The notes: generated from the letters alone by a model not told the origin. Shown: positions 24,101 to 30,628, counted from the first letter of the stretch. The stretch: 64,000 bases of DNA from Turritopsis dohrnii (GCA_027922465.2 BQMF02000117.1:186001-250000), one strand, 5' to 3'. Translations and numbers: made by a program.

Positions 24101-26671
24101 GAAATCAGTAGGACGGGTTCCATGCACACTATGTTTGATTTGAAATATTTTCCTGTTAAATATTTCCTGACAAATTTGGATTACTTCAGCATGTTTTGTA
24201 TGATCATGTTATCCTTACTTACCGTCTACATGTTCGTTTACTTGATAAGACAAATCCATACCAAGAACTGGGGCTGTTTGACCACGTTCTGGAATGTCCA
24301 TCTAGTTGTGACCATGTTGACATCAATGGCCGCACTCATGTTACAAGTCGGTCATTTGTTTGCTCTGTATGATTTCAGAGATGATTTAGTGAATGGATAT
24401 ATCCCTTATGGAATTTCTAGTAGAAGCATTTCATTTCTGGATGACGTCATCATGTATGTGTTTGGATTTCTAGCCTTCTTAGTGATTGCTCGGGTAAGTT
24501 TAAATAACTTTTTTTTGCATTTATTTTGGTGCTCGGTATTTAGGTCATTGTTATATATAATCACAACACTCAGATGGTGGAATTGCATCAATTGTTTTGA
24601 TTGCATTATAGAAAGTTCAAATTAAACAGGAATTCTGGTAAATTGGTGCCTAATAATCTACCTTCCCTATATGCGAAGGGGTTGTAAATGATGTTTTTCT
24701 TCAAGGAGTAGGGAAGGGGCAAATGGGTGGTTGTAAATTGTATTCAATGTGCACTATATTTCAGTGAAGTCTTTTGCAGAATCTTTCTTCACTCCAATGT
24801 TGTGGTACTAAGATAACCTCTTAATAGTTACCAAGTAAGCTAAAACTTTTTGCATTTCTTCCTGTCTTTCCTCAAATAGGTTATCAGGTTGTTTCGCTGT
24901 TTAAACTCCTACAAAAGTACTGCAGAATTGCTCCGAAGCTCATTGAAAACTATCCTTCAACTGATGGGTTTGCATATAATCGTCACGCTGTGTTTTTCTG
25001 CTCTCCTGCTGCTGGTAAGATTCATTTGTTTTGTGGTTTAATGTGTATTACATGCTTGGTAAAATGTTGTCCTTGTAGTGATTCATTCATGAATATGAGC
25101 ATTTCATAAGTGCGGGCGGTTCGTAAGTGTGGGTGGTTCGTAAGTGTGGGTGGTTCGTAAGTGTGGGTGGTTCACAAGTCTGGGTGGTTCGCAAATGCGA
25201 GAGGCTCATGAGTATATGTGGTTATAGACCCTGAATAGGAGTTTGATAGATACGAAGCCACTTTCAGTATTTTGAAGTGACCATATCTTTCAGTTGTAAT
25301 AATTATTTTCTATTCGAAATGTTAGTGACTGTGAATGGATGACCTACGCAAGTCCATTCCCCTGGGAGTCCATTCCCCTGGAAGTGTTTTTCAACCTAAC
25401 ATCGACCTTTGCTGTTCACAAGTCACACAGTTATCGAAATGATAACCATTACTTTACAGGAATGTTTTTGTTCGGTTTCCAACACATAGGCTTAAAAATA
25501 TTAAATGTCTCTTTAACAATGTCTTTTAACAACTGTGGGCAAAACTTCACGTAGGACACTATAAAAAGATGTTGAAACAACATGTAAATGTAAATCGTCT
25601 GAAAGAATGAGGCACTGACCCAAAATAATTTAATAAAATAAAATAAAACTTTTAATAAAAAATTTGCTGGGATTATATTAATGTTTCATATATACGATCC
25701 TCTCTCCTTAACGTATGTTTTCTTATGGATATATGTCCTCTCTCCTTCACGTATGTTATCTTTATAGACTTTTCAACCATACGTATACGAGTATCGAAAT
25801 TTTTGGCACAGTTTCTGGACTGTTCTCTTTTACCGCTGGTCCAATCAGAAGGTCAAAGAGACAATAAATTCGTCACGTGGTTTGGGCATGTTCTGGAATA
25901 TATTATCGTTGTTCTATTGGTTGATTTTGGCGGTAATTTTTAAAGTAGTCCTGATGAACAATTTCCCATCAAAGGTTTACTCAACTCAAGTCTGTTTCTT
26001 CAAGTGTGCTTATGAGCATTTGCTCAAGTCGAAAAAGGTACGTGTCGTTTGTGTACGAAGCTTATGCGAGTATGCATTCGCAAAATTAATCCGCGCGAGA
26101 TTTTTCCTGGTCGCCATTACTATTTTGAAAATCCGGTTGGCGCTTATTGGAGAGGGGCGCCTTTTTCGAAACTTCAAAATCAGGAAAGTTGAACAAAACA
26201 AGATAATTAAGAAATAACTTAACTCTAAAATTAGTGACAATCATCAGTGACAACCATCAGTGACAATCATTAGTGACAATCATCAGTGACAATCATTAGT
26301 GACAATCATCAGTGACAATCATTAGTGACAATCATTAGTGTTGCTGTTTATTTTTATAGAAAGAGCGCCATGTTCGTTTCCTTGACGACGATAACGATGA
26401 ATATGAAAATGATTGTATGAACTCGGAGAAGAACGGTGTGCAAACACATCTCCCGCCTGCTGGTGACATCGCCCAATCTAACATAGTGATGGACCAATCA
26501 ACTGTGGAGACTAAATCCTTTGCAAATTACGATGATCTTCCGCCTTTACCTACTGAGTTCCGTGAAACTGACCCGAATCTATCAGTGATCTTAAAGGGTT
26601 TGGATGAAATGGTTGCTTACGAGTATTGGCTGGAGGAATCATTATTGAAGATTCAGCAAAAATTGAGTTGA
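141..26671 (+). CDS. PKD1: Polycystin-1 (PKD1) homologue, 24 exons, 5' end outside window
   Basis: Large receptor/channel-like membrane protein of the polycystin-1 family. In animals these act at cilia or the cell surface, usually with a TRPP (PKD2) partner. The exons were joined by GT-AG sites and matching phase and give about 3,430 residues. Domain order is leucine-rich repeats, LRR C-terminal cap, PKD repeats, REJ, GAIN/GPS cleavage site, TM1, PLAT, five TM segments, the TOP/polycystin domain, five more TM segments and a cytosolic tail with KERHVRF and a terminal coiled-coil-like helix, resembling the tail of vertebrate PC1. LRRs plus this tail favour PKD1 over PKD1L1/L2/L3. The signal peptide and first exon lie upstream of the window. 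Stop codon is at 26669-26671. One exon (15819-16072) needs a one-base frame change. Family assignment is firm; orthology is inferred. Confidence 0.9.
482..530. repeat. Tandem CACTTTTACAG repeats
   Basis: About four copies of an 11-12 bp unit, each ending TTTTACAG, a passable 3' splice acceptor. It lies in the intron between the 141-176 and 1200-1271 exons. Confidence 0.85.
788..1155. repeat. 30-bp minisatellite with embedded GTAAGTA
   Basis: About twelve copies of a 30-bp unit, roughly AAGTTCCTGTAAGTACATAT plus CG(G/A)TTGCTAT. Eleven copies carry GTAAGTA, a consensus 5' splice donor, and one has GTAAAGT. The minus-strand reading frame through it is a repeat artefact and not a gene. It ends about 45 bases before the next LRR exon. 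Confidence 0.95.
1200..1271 (+). CDS. PKD1: PKD1 exon: leucine-rich repeat
   Basis: This is a 72-nt exon, the classic LRR exon length, with TTTCAG before it and GTAAGT after it. It encodes DLSNKKIKSV followed by NKENF and LKVL, a full LRR pattern. Phase 2 at both ends allows in-frame addition of further repeats. Confidence 0.85.
1649..2170. repeat. Possible MITE with GCTGGC motifs
   Basis: AGTCTTCTCCAtgag near 1649 is mirrored by catgTGGAGAAGACT ending near 2169. Inside each end are several copies of GCTGGC/GCGCTGG in opposite orientations. I could not define a target duplication, so the boundaries are approximate. Confidence 0.45.
2213..2650. repeat. Dispersed repeat, copy 1
   Basis: Shares order and sequence with 17637-18020: ATGTTGTAGAGCT, then ATCAATCAAAGA-like and TGACGTCA blocks, TTTGTCACCCC, then ATCAGTTATCC and a terminal CGTGCCATGTGCT block. 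Both copies are intronic. Family not recognised; no long reading frame. Confidence 0.6.
2938..3756. mobile_element. TTAA-flanked inverted-repeat element, copy A
   Basis: The termini are AGGGGCACTAAACT and AGTTTAGTTCCCT, flanked by TTAA at 2934-2937 and 3757-3760. Both arms extend inward as long imperfect inverted repeats of about 250 bp, with matching blocks such as TTGAATTTTCAAAAAAT and GATCTCCATGGCAA. There is no transposase. A TTAA duplication suits piggyBac or Kolobok-mobilised elements. It is about 819 bp and matches copy B at 26726-28726 in inverted order. Confidence 0.85.
3837..3905 (+). CDS. PKD1: PKD1 exon: leucine-rich repeat
   Basis: This 69-nt exon follows TTTTTTTATAG and precedes GTGAGT. 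It encodes HLHGNYLSSLEKDVFQYLTL, a typical LRR with Leu and Asn spacing. Its phase links exactly to the previous and following exons. Confidence 0.88.
4401..4540 (+). CDS. PKD1: PKD1 exon: LRR C-terminal cap
   Basis: Encodes SLHDNPWQCDCSLSWLAKWL and then a Cys-containing stretch. NPWxCDCxLxWL is the diagnostic LRRCT signature. The acceptor is TCGTAG and the donor GTATGT. The last base pairs with the next exon to give Asp-Asp-Cys, supplying the cap's final cysteine. Confidence 0.93.
4722..8947 (+). CDS. PKD1: PKD1 giant exon: PKD repeats and start of REJ
   Basis: Uninterrupted 4,226-nt exon (acceptor TTTACAG, donor GTAAGA) coding about 1,408 residues. After a short basic linker come serial Ig-like PKD repeats, visible as recurrent WF/WxxN strands and YxVxLxAxN-type closing strands, for example FDKPGKYVIILEAEN and SQGTYKITLNAST. 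NxS/T sites are very frequent, as expected of a glycosylated ectodomain. From about 8298 (DCSEPLVVF onward) the sequence shows REJ features: paired cysteines, P-I-L-N-G-G, an I-D-P-D-G block and YRWKISSPC. The exon starts in mid-codon, so the first Met of this frame is not a start site. Confidence 0.92.
8980..10691. mobile_element. Non-autonomous DNA transposon with 22-bp subterminal repeats
   Basis: Inverted termini of about 42 bp start GTGACGGTTTATGGGAAAAG and are mirrored at the right end. ATAT flanks both sides (8976-8979 and 10692-10695), suggesting a 4-bp duplication. Subterminal arrays at about 9040-9210 and 10381-10610 repeat ATCGGAAAAGCGATTCA every 22 bases. The middle is unique, AT-rich and has no transposase frame. 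A 4-bp duplication would suit Sola, Chapaev or Ginger types; not resolved. It sits 32 bases after a PKD1 donor site. Confidence 0.85.
11120..11417 (+). CDS. PKD1: PKD1 exon: REJ domain, middle part
   Basis: Follows TTTCAG in phase 0 and ends at GTGGGA. It encodes IDVIDGFAPLIDIECLSC and a second Cys pair (CSNCGD) before TYEWQV, which matches the REJ pattern of paired cysteines followed by Y-W strands. Confidence 0.85.
11650..11992 (+). CDS. PKD1: PKD1 exon: REJ domain core
   Basis: Starts after TCTGTAG and ends before GTTTGT. It encodes SPENGTCMFRSVQPVRSLID, then FEVHCSGWGD and FQYW. G-x-C-x-x-x-P followed by F-x-V-x-C-x-x-W-x-D is the most conserved REJ stretch. A minus-strand open frame here is a shadow. 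Confidence 0.9.
12166..13287 (+). CDS. PKD1: PKD1 exon: end of REJ and GAIN-like region
   Basis: Acceptor TTTACAG, donor GTAAAC, entered and left with two bases of a split codon. It encodes WVTVVLPDD, a helical stretch (about residues 30-220 of the exon) and then beta-rich sequence leading to the GPS in the next exon. This is the expected place for a GAIN domain, although sequence identity alone would not prove it. No cleavage site lies in this exon. Confidence 0.87.
13576..13828 (+). CDS. PKD1: PKD1 exon: GPS autoproteolysis motif
   Basis: Encodes CTFWNVSTSQWESSGC, later CKCNHLTSFTGSLEL. Cys-x-Phe-Trp-Asn, Trp, Gly-Cys and Cys-x-Cys-Asn-His-Leu-Thr make the GPS signature. Cleavage is expected at His-Leu/Thr, so the catalytic tripeptide is intact. 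Acceptor TTTTTAG, donor GTAATC, exon ends in phase 0. Confidence 0.95.
13988..14186 (+). CDS. PKD1: PKD1 exon: TM1 and start of PLAT
   Basis: After TTTTATAG it encodes a hydrophobic TM1 (AVITCSVIVVLYLVALFFAY), a basic stop-transfer segment and the first PLAT strand (YQYEIRIKTG). The open frame runs on past 14186, but the PLAT consensus W/G-A-G-T-T-A-x-V is restored only if 14187-14270 is removed. Confidence 0.9.
14187..14270 (+). other. 84-nt stop-free intron within PLAT code
   Basis: Begins GTAAGAAC and ends GATGCTTTAG. It is exactly 28 codons with no in-frame stop, so retention would insert 28 residues and keep the frame. Removal joins G|GT to give Ala-Gly-Thr-Thr-Ala-Arg-Val, the canonical PLAT strand. 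Also readable as an exitron-like segment. Confidence 0.8.
14271..14397 (+). CDS. PKD1: PKD1 exon: PLAT domain, middle
   Basis: Encodes TTARVGIQIFGTSCTTKVRV and then FQRNAIDIFRISLDR, matching the PLAT beta-sandwich (TTAxVxIxIxG and F-x-R-x-x-x-D-x-F). Donor is GTAAAT. Confidence 0.92.
14572..14697 (+). CDS. PKD1: PKD1 exon: PLAT domain, end
   Basis: After TTGTTACAG it encodes SIGKIYKVQVWHDNSGTEPS, WYLERIVIRSL and FFFFCNR. VWHDNSGxxPSWxLxxV is the most diagnostic PLAT motif of polycystins and lipoxygenase-like proteins. Confidence 0.95.
14793..14936. repeat. Six perfect 24-bp repeats
   Basis: CAAAAAGTCACTGTGATTGA plus GATG is repeated six times, identical throughout, in the intron between two PLAT exons. 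The length is a multiple of three and the array is stop-free in one frame. TCAAAAAGTCACTGTG also matches the end of the inverted-repeat element at 29557-30076, and an opposite CCACAGTGACTTTA lies near 14983-14996, so the array may have arisen inside a copy of that element. Confidence 0.95.
15089..15253 (+). CDS. PKD1: PKD1 exon: PLAT/TM2 linker
   Basis: Acceptor TTGTTTAG, donor GTATCT. It encodes WIGVDCSDGTLEHEFHVAD, then FSTIFFDVLARGLSDYHLWL and ERPKFSR. The R-W-x-x-V-D-x-x-D-G-x-x segment closes PLAT; the rest is the amphipathic linker before TM2. Confidence 0.9.
15261..15359 (+). pseudogene. Decayed tandem copy of part of the preceding exon
   Basis: Repeats bases 15162-15260 (exon end plus donor) directly adjacent, with about ten substitutions and a one-base deletion near the TTATTGAACG stretch. 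The donor GT has become AT and the frame is broken, so this copy cannot be spliced as an exon. Confidence 0.9.
15429..15654 (+). CDS. PKD1: PKD1 exon: TM2 and TM3
   Basis: Acceptor TTATCCAG, donor GTAAGC. It encodes FTRIQRITCLLTTILSWMCV (start of TM2; F-T-R-x-Q-R is conserved in PC1 proteins) and a second hydrophobic stretch, IGMISVAMVFPLNLLLVFLF (TM3), then a basic cytosolic end. Confidence 0.93.
15819..16072 (+). CDS. PKD1: PKD1 exon: TM3-TM4 cytosolic loop, with frame change
   Basis: Enters in phase 0 after CTCCACAAG and codes IFERSLRRMFLLQCVRSLDR and then DSPKESKSMAAIT, but this frame stops near 15960. The +1 frame, open by 15919-15937, codes DLVSVDMVHLLPTDDEQ and exits at GTATAT with the phase the next exon needs. 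Explanations are a one-base sequence error, an allele-specific frameshift, or an unusually short 37-nt intron (GTAAGAG at 15910 to ACAAG at 15946). Both halves look like genuine hydrophilic loop sequence. Confidence 0.65.
16275..16614 (+). CDS. PKD1: PKD1 exon: acidic/serine-rich cytosolic loop
   Basis: After CATTTTAG, in the phase left by the previous exon, it codes ILCDDNNDAEEATTHLSSG, a KQKKR basic patch and an Asp/Ser-rich stretch ending FLDDIK. Donor is GTAAGA. There is no recognisable domain, which is usual for the variable TM3-TM4 loop. Confidence 0.8.
16714..17192. mobile_element. CAGGGA-ended MITE with 5-bp target duplication
   Basis: The inverted ends CAGGGATTTTTCCAAGCAC and the mirrored GTGCTTGGAAAAATCCCTG are flanked by GGTTT on both sides (16709-16713 and 17193-17197). 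It is 479 bp and has no coding frame. The ends look hAT-like, although hAT usually duplicates 8 bp. Confidence 0.82.
17347..17498 (+). CDS. PKD1: PKD1 exon: loop before TM4
   Basis: Acceptor TTTTCAG, donor GTACGT. It codes SNFSGAFDSSMKHGIGVLSD and KPSKIMKNEMLAEHLNIP. It is hydrophilic, and its phase joins both neighbours. Confidence 0.8.
17637..18020. repeat. Dispersed repeat, copy 2
   Basis: Second copy of the repeat at 2213-2650, sharing ATGTTGTAGAGCT, ATCAATCAAAGA, TGACGTCATAGCCG and a TTTCGTCACCCC block. Small frames on both strands have no supporting features. Confidence 0.6.
18181..18355. mobile_element. Tc1/mariner-type MITE
   Basis: The ends CAGTTTAACTCATGTAATTC and their mirror image are flanked by TA (18179-18180 and 18356-18357). 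It is 175 bp. CAGTTxAAC plus TTCGAA blocks with a TA duplication is typical of mariner/pogo-related MITEs. Confidence 0.85.
18460..18668 (+). CDS. PKD1: PKD1 exon: TM4 and start of TM5
   Basis: Acceptor TTGTTGTAG, donor GTAATC. It codes a Leu-Pro-His-Trp pre-helix, a hydrophobic TM4 (YTLCFLISGLSIVIVITYG), a WLKT turn and FFEDLFCAYPFL, which enters TM5. Phase 0 at the end. Confidence 0.92.
18789..18871 (+). CDS. PKD1: PKD1 exon: end of TM5
   Basis: Acceptor TCTTTAAG, donor GTAACC. It codes LLTVAFVLAMFVKPLD and an acidic DKVDHDDFVE stretch. The helix completes TM5 from the previous exon. Confidence 0.85.
18962..19222 (+). CDS. PKD1: PKD1 exon: loop and TM6
   Basis: Acceptor TTTTTAG, donor GTGAGT. 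It codes a hydrophilic loop, then FVKDVLFQALLMWFILGICY (TM6) and the start of the extracellular TOP domain. Confidence 0.92.
19415..19467. repeat. Left arm of long-range inverted repeat
   Basis: About 51 bases are the reverse complement of 23241-23291 with one clear mismatch; both arms contain GATTTTCGCTGCTACTTCTA in opposite senses. The arms bracket the rolling-circle element at 19534-23164 within the same PKD1 intron. Confidence 0.9.
19534..23164 (+). mobile_element. Helentron-type non-autonomous element in PKD1 intron
   Basis: The 5' end reads TTGGATTTCTGCGAAAGCAA, followed by a T-rich tract and CTGTCCAAACCTAGCGG. The 3' end reads GCAGAAATCCTTCTGCCCGT plus AAGGGCATCTTGTT. GGATTTCTGC and GCAGAAATCC form the paired subterminal repeats, and TGCCC/GGGCA forms the terminal hairpin. 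A CAGCTCAGCTTAA block near 21040 matches the array elements of the minus strand. It carries no Rep/helicase code and is split by the element at 19682-20757. Confidence 0.75.
19682..20757. mobile_element. Mutator-like MITE with 32-bp perfect TIRs
   Basis: The perfect 32-bp inverted ends start GGTTGCAAGATAAAATCATA. ACAACAAAT lies on both sides (19673-19681 and 20758-20766), a 9-bp duplication typical of Mutator-like elements. It is 1,076 bp; internal open frames are short and unrelated to transposase. Confidence 0.9.
23241..23291. repeat. Right arm of long-range inverted repeat
   Basis: Partner of 19415-19467, running GTATGGAAAC through TATAAAATAC. The transcribed intron could form a 50-bp stem enclosing about 3.8 kb. 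Confidence 0.9.
23602..24493 (+). CDS. PKD1: PKD1 exon: TOP/polycystin domain and TM7-TM9
   Basis: Acceptor ATTTTCAG, donor GTAAGT. This 892-nt exon codes DYWSWLNSTFLPFAF, the GYEWRLHLSDG block, WIDRSTRALVHNVIGLHTTS and LQYASITLLVEISRTGSM, the conserved lumenal TOP domain shared with PKD2 channels. Then come FLTNLDYFSMFCMIMLSLLT (TM7), HLVVTMLTSMAALMLQVGHL (TM8) and SFLDDVIMYVFGFLAFLVIA (TM9). Phase 0 at exit. Confidence 0.95.
24880..25014 (+). CDS. PKD1: PKD1 exon: post-TM9 linker and TM10
   Basis: Acceptor CAAATAG, donor GTAAGA. It codes VIRLFRCLNSYKSTAELLRS (R-L-F-R-x-L and an amphipathic linker) and GLHIIVTLCFSALLLL (TM10). Confidence 0.9.
25015..25767 (+). other. Intron, no coding content recognised
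   Basis: Holds about five imperfect 20-bp repeats of GTGTGGGTGGTTCGTAA (25102-25200) and a short direct repeat, GTCCATTCCCCTGG, near 25355. A 71-codon frame at 25339 does not fit the phase of the flanking exons, and the neighbouring protein aligns to PC1 without a gap here. Confidence 0.75.
25768..26037 (+). CDS. PKD1: PKD1 exon: pore-loop region and TM11
   Basis: Acceptor CTTTATAG, donor GTACGT. It codes YVYEYRNFWHSFWTVLFYRW, the segment between TM10 and TM11, then GMFWNILSLFYWLILAVIFK (TM11) and a basic cytosolic start. A GTAATT at 25933 could serve as an alternative donor, but the frame reads through sensibly. Confidence 0.9.
26234..26337. repeat. Eight 13-bp repeats GTGACAATCAT(C/T)A
   Basis: Eight nearly identical units in the last PKD1 intron, ending 22 bases before the acceptor of the terminal exon. 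Confidence 0.95.
26360..26671 (+). CDS. PKD1: PKD1 terminal exon: cytosolic tail
   Basis: Acceptor TTTTATAG. It codes KERHVRFLDDDNDEYEND, a Ser/Thr/Pro-rich middle, YDDLPPLPTEF and a final helix, LDEMVAYEYWLEESLLKIQQ, ending KLS-stop. Vertebrate PC1 has a similar H-K-V-R-F start and a terminal coiled coil that binds PC2; a matching role is inferred. No clear polyadenylation signal precedes the transposon starting 55 bases downstream. Confidence 0.9.
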   Translation, partial: KERHVRFLDDDNDEYENDCMNSEKNGVQTHLPPAGDIAQSNIVMDQSTVETKSFANYDDLPPLPTEFRETDPNLSVILKGLDEMVAYEYWLEESLLKIQQKLS

Positions 26672-27024
26672 ATTTCACCCGTTCACTCCAATCTCTTAGA
26701 AACCCACGAGAGAGAATTAGTTTAAAGGGGCACTAAACTCAAAAAATGAAAGTTGATTTTTTAATATCATTTGGAAGAATTTCAAAAATGATGAAAGTTG
26801 GCTTTTGAATTTTCAAAAAATCTTTTTTCGTTCCCGAGATATTGTCATTTAAAGTTTTTCCTCAAAACTTGATCTCCATGGCAACGTGACATCACAATGT
26901 TCAAGAAGAAATTGCTGACATACAAATATGTAAATAACTCAAGAAATATAAGTGATGCACTGCTTAAATTTTGTAAGTATAGTGACAAACCCGTACAGGT
27001 ATCAAGTCACTAAAAATAATTGTT

Positions 27025-28197
27025 CGAAATTTATTTATTTATTTATTTATTTCGCCAATATTTATACAAACTTTAATATACAATCGTATATAATGGCTGG
27101 AGCAAGCAGAAGGCTGGAGTGCCTTATCATCAAGCCCCATGTAAATATAACTATTTCACTTAATATATGCTAATAATACTTACTAACTTATAATATATAA
27201 TGATATATACAAAACATGAAAACAAAAGACCTATCTGACCAGAAATATTTACAAGCAAAAGGAAAGCATATTACAGACCAGTACTCAAACACTCGTTATG
27301 AGATAAAAACAAACAAAAACAAAACAACAACAACAAAAAAAAAAACAACAACAACTACAACAACAAAAAAAGAAAACAATACAGAATGAAAATGTAAATC
27401 AAGCGAGAAATATTAAGAAGACTAGGAGGAAATATAATATGACACAGCCTAAAAAAACTGAGAAAAATCAATGTCCCTATTAAGTAACTTCATTTTGACA
27501 GATCTTGTGAAACAGTAAATAGAGTTGGCATCCTTTTCTGCATTTTGTAAAATATTATTCCATAGGGTAGGACCACGATGAAGGATAGAGAAGGTAGTTA
27601 TTTTAAGACGCTTTTGAGGGATTTTAAAATTATTTCTTGAATGTCTGGTATTGTATTTATTTTCAATAGTGGAGAATAGGTCGCGGAACATCGTTGGGGT
27701 TAGCTCAAGTTTATTTTTAAACATGAAGATTAATACTTGGTATATGTTTAATTTGTAGATACTAAGAATCCCAAGTTTCTTTAATAAAGGTTCGGAGGGT
27801 GTGTATCGATTTACACCGAAGATAATCCTGCAAGCATGTTTTTGTTTACAGTAAAGTTTCTTAAGCTTAGTTTGGTTAGTACTTGCCCAGACTATGTTGC
27901 AATAGGTTAGGTAACTATGTATAAATGAAAAATAAAGTAGTTTTAAAGATTGCAAGTTGACATATTGTTTTGCTATACGAAGTATTCCAAGGTTTTTAGA
28001 TATCTTATCTTGAATAACATTTATATGATTCTTCCATGTCAAGTTTTCATCAAGAAGAACTCCGAGAAATTTTACGAATTTTTCTCTTTTTATCTCATTA
28101 TTGTTGATTAAGAGTTTCGGTAATTTTAATGGCAAGTCATCCACATTCGAAGGCTTACAAAACAAAATATATTTAGTTTTATTGACATTTAGAGACA
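27025..28197 (-). mobile_element. 5'-truncated non-LTR retrotransposon (LINE)
   Basis: The minus-strand insert starts inside the RT code and ends with an (AAAT)n tail (about 27029-27050 on +). An adenine/CAA-rich tract lies in its 3' UTR (about 27300-27375). The junction within copy B shows at most a 3-bp GTT duplication. Terminal microsatellite tails of this kind occur in CR1/L2-like and RTE-like LINEs. Confidence 0.85.
27449..28197 (-). pseudogene. LINE reverse transcriptase, C-terminal fragment
   Basis: An open minus-strand frame of about 249 codons begins mid-domain with LSLNVNKTKYILF, then KFVKFLGVLLDENLTWKNHI, the RT thumb/connection motif F-L-G-V-x-L-D-x-x-L-x-W-x-x-H-I. Next come SYLTYCNIVWAST, KHACRIIFG and PTLWNNI. 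The catalytic YxDD is missing because of the 5' truncation, so this is a dead fragment despite being stop-free, which suggests recent insertion. Confidence 0.88.
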
Positions 28198-28730
28198 GTT
28201 GCCATAGTTACCCTGGCTTGTTTCCAGGCCTTTTCTGTTTTTTGCTGACAAAGCTACAAATGGAGATCTACTCAGGTAAGGGAAACGAAATTTTAGAAAA
28301 TGGGACAGTTTTCACTGGGCATAAGTTAAAGTGAAATTCATCATAGTAATAGTTTTGGATGATGTTATTATAGCTTTGTCAGCAAAAATTGACAGAGAGC
28401 TGGAACTGAGTCGGGGTAACAGTGGCAATAAATTTCTTTGCTGTTTTCACAACTGCAGTTATTTACCACTCTACATGCAATGTTCTAACAATAAATCATT
28501 AAAACATTCTGAGTTATTCACATATTTATATGTCAGCAATATCTTCTTGAACGTTGTGATGTCACGTTGCCATGGAGATCATGTTTCGGGAAAAAACTTT
28601 AAACGGCAATATCTCAAGAACGAAAGATGATCTTTTGAAAATTCAAAAACTGACTTTCATCATTTTTAAAGCTGTTTCAAATAGGGCAAAAAAATGAACT
28701 TGTAATTTTTTTAGTTTAGTTCCCCTTTAA

Positions 28731-29556
28731 AGGGATCGGTGAAAGAGTTCGAGTTAGGAAAGTTCGAGTTACAAAAATTCGAGTTATCTATTGTGTAAGG
28801 TTCTATTGTAATTCACACATTATCTTTTCACCAACGAGTTATCTGGAGGCTCTATGAAACTCAATATTGGTCAGCGTGGAGCATTAATTATGATTACTCC
28901 ATAAAGCACACTGTAGTTAAGTTTAGATTAGATACTTATTTTGATGCATTCGATGTTTTGTAAGAACATTTTTTACTGCACAATCATCACTTCTCTATCA
29001 TCTGGACTCCGTTCTCAGGAGCGTCTTTCTCTCAAGATGTCAACATGTTATCTTTGTTGTTGGTCTGTTATTTCTTATTTATTTTTTTTAATAAACGACG
29101 CATTACGCAATAAACGAGCAAGCGTTTAATGCATAATTCACAAACTTTCGAATGCAAACTAACAATTGATCTTATAAAGCAAGGCTAGGAGTGTTTGCTG
29201 GTTTCTCGGTGGTAAATAAATTGGTCAAAGAAATCAAGGGGTTTGCTATTGCGCATGTGCGGATTTTGAAAACGGAACATTTTTGTAGTTGCCTGCGAAT
29301 TGAAAAGATTTTTACCTTCTTTGCCGTTCATCTGCACAGAAATTTCAACCAAACATTCAATTTGATTTATGTTGATATTGTAATAAATAAATGAATAAAT
29401 AAAAATTTCGAAAAGGGACTTGTTATTTTGCCACCTGTTTTCGTCATATTCGTGAAGGCAGGTCGTTTCTAGTTCGTTTGTTAGAGCTACACACAGGTCG
29501 TTTCAATTTATAGAGTTGCACCATGTTGTTATCCTGGTTCGATATTGACCTGCTGG
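28731..29556. other. Intergenic, no gene recognised
   Basis: Three TTCGAGTTA motifs at about 28745-28790 resemble mariner-type MITE ends, but no partner end is clear. The rest is AT-rich with short frames only. Confidence 0.6.
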
Positions 29557-30076
29557 TCAAAAAGTCACTACGGCGGCGAGCATTTTCATTGAAATTGTGT
29601 ATATATTTCTATAAAAATGCATTCCTTCCCAGTTATATTTTAACAGCTGGGGGTAAACGCTTTCGTGAATCAATTTCACACTGTTCAGTCGAATCTCTCG
29701 CAAGATGTTTGAGGAGGGCGGGAAAATTTTTCTCTCGGGTGCACTTTTTTTTTTTCATTTTATGACAATTTGAAATAAAGTTTTGGTTGATGAGGTGATC
29801 AAATGTTTATCAAACATGTGCAACTTTCTCAGAAGAAAATTTAAGATGTTTCAAGAAGTATATGGGTCATACGTCATATATTATTATGCGTGATGCGTAT
29901 AGCGCATAGATTATGCGTATAGTCGCAATGGCAAAATGGGCTAAATGAAACATTTCCTTCATAAATAAGCGTCCCAGCCGGCACATTTATCGAAAAATAT
30001 CTGCGACGGAGTGCATTTCTGTAGAAATCTACACATACTTTCACTAAAAATTCTCTCCGCCACAGTGACTTTTTGA
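29557..30076. mobile_element. Inverted-repeat element ending TCAAAAAGTCAC
   Basis: The left arm, from TCAAAAAGTCACTACGGCGG through AAAAATGCATTCC, is mirrored imperfectly over about 70 bases by the right arm ending GTGACTTTTTGA. No transposase was recognised and the target duplication is unclear. About 520 bp. Confidence 0.7.
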
Positions 30077-30311
30077 AGATTTTCCCCACTAGATGGTTAG
30101 AGTACCAAAGTCCAATGATTTATTTACTTTTATATTTTTATGCTTACCAATCGCTTTGTGCTTCGTCTAAACGTACGGTAGAGTATTATTGAACATCTAT
30201 GTAGAGTTTTTTATTCTAAAATTTCATCTTTTCAATATACCGATCAGAAGCATTCTGTTTCCACTACCTCTGATGGTAGTAGACCAATATGGATATCATT
30301 GTCTGCAGATG

Positions 30312-30628
30312 TGTTATTTATTTATTTATTTACGAATGTTTACCCAGGATAGCCTCTTCAGTTCCTTGAGGTACTGTTATCAATGAGGGTCCTGCGAAGA
30401 AGGAGTTCCTAGAGCATTTGAAGCCCCCATTTGGGCTACAGAATCCGTGTAGTGACAGGAACCGCTCAACTAGACAGCCATCCTACATCATTCCTACTCT
30501 CTTGCTGAATGCTAAGCAGAGAGGAGTGATTTACATATTGTTATAGTCGCATGACTCGGTCGGGGATTGAACCCACGACCTCTCCCGAACAGAAAGCGAG
30601 CATGCACTCTACCACAAGGCTACCAGTT
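30312..30628 (-). mobile_element. tRNA-derived SINE
   Basis: The minus strand starts with an A-box-like TAGCCTTGTGGTAGAGTGC and a B box, GGGTTCAATCCC (plus-strand positions about 30562-30573), at tRNA spacing. About 240 bp of body follows, ending in (AAAT)n. The tail type equals that of the LINE at 27025-28197, a possible mobilising partner. The acceptor stem is not a functional tRNA. Confidence 0.8.

Larger units (their letters stand above)
26726..28726. mobile_element. TTAA-flanked inverted-repeat element, copy B, split by a LINE
   Basis: Same family as 2938-3756, with ends AGGGGCACTAAACT and AGTTTAGTTCCCCT and TTAA at 26722-26725 and 28727-28730. Removing 27025-28197 leaves about 826 bp that aligns through the break (AATAATTGTT joined to GCCATAG, as in the reverse of copy A). 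Confidence 0.85.

Noticed and set aside
25339..25554. Extra PKD1 exon between TM10 and TM11
   Set aside because: The frame cannot be reached in the phase-0 join between flanking exons, and the encoded protein aligns to PC1 without missing sequence when this part is skipped.
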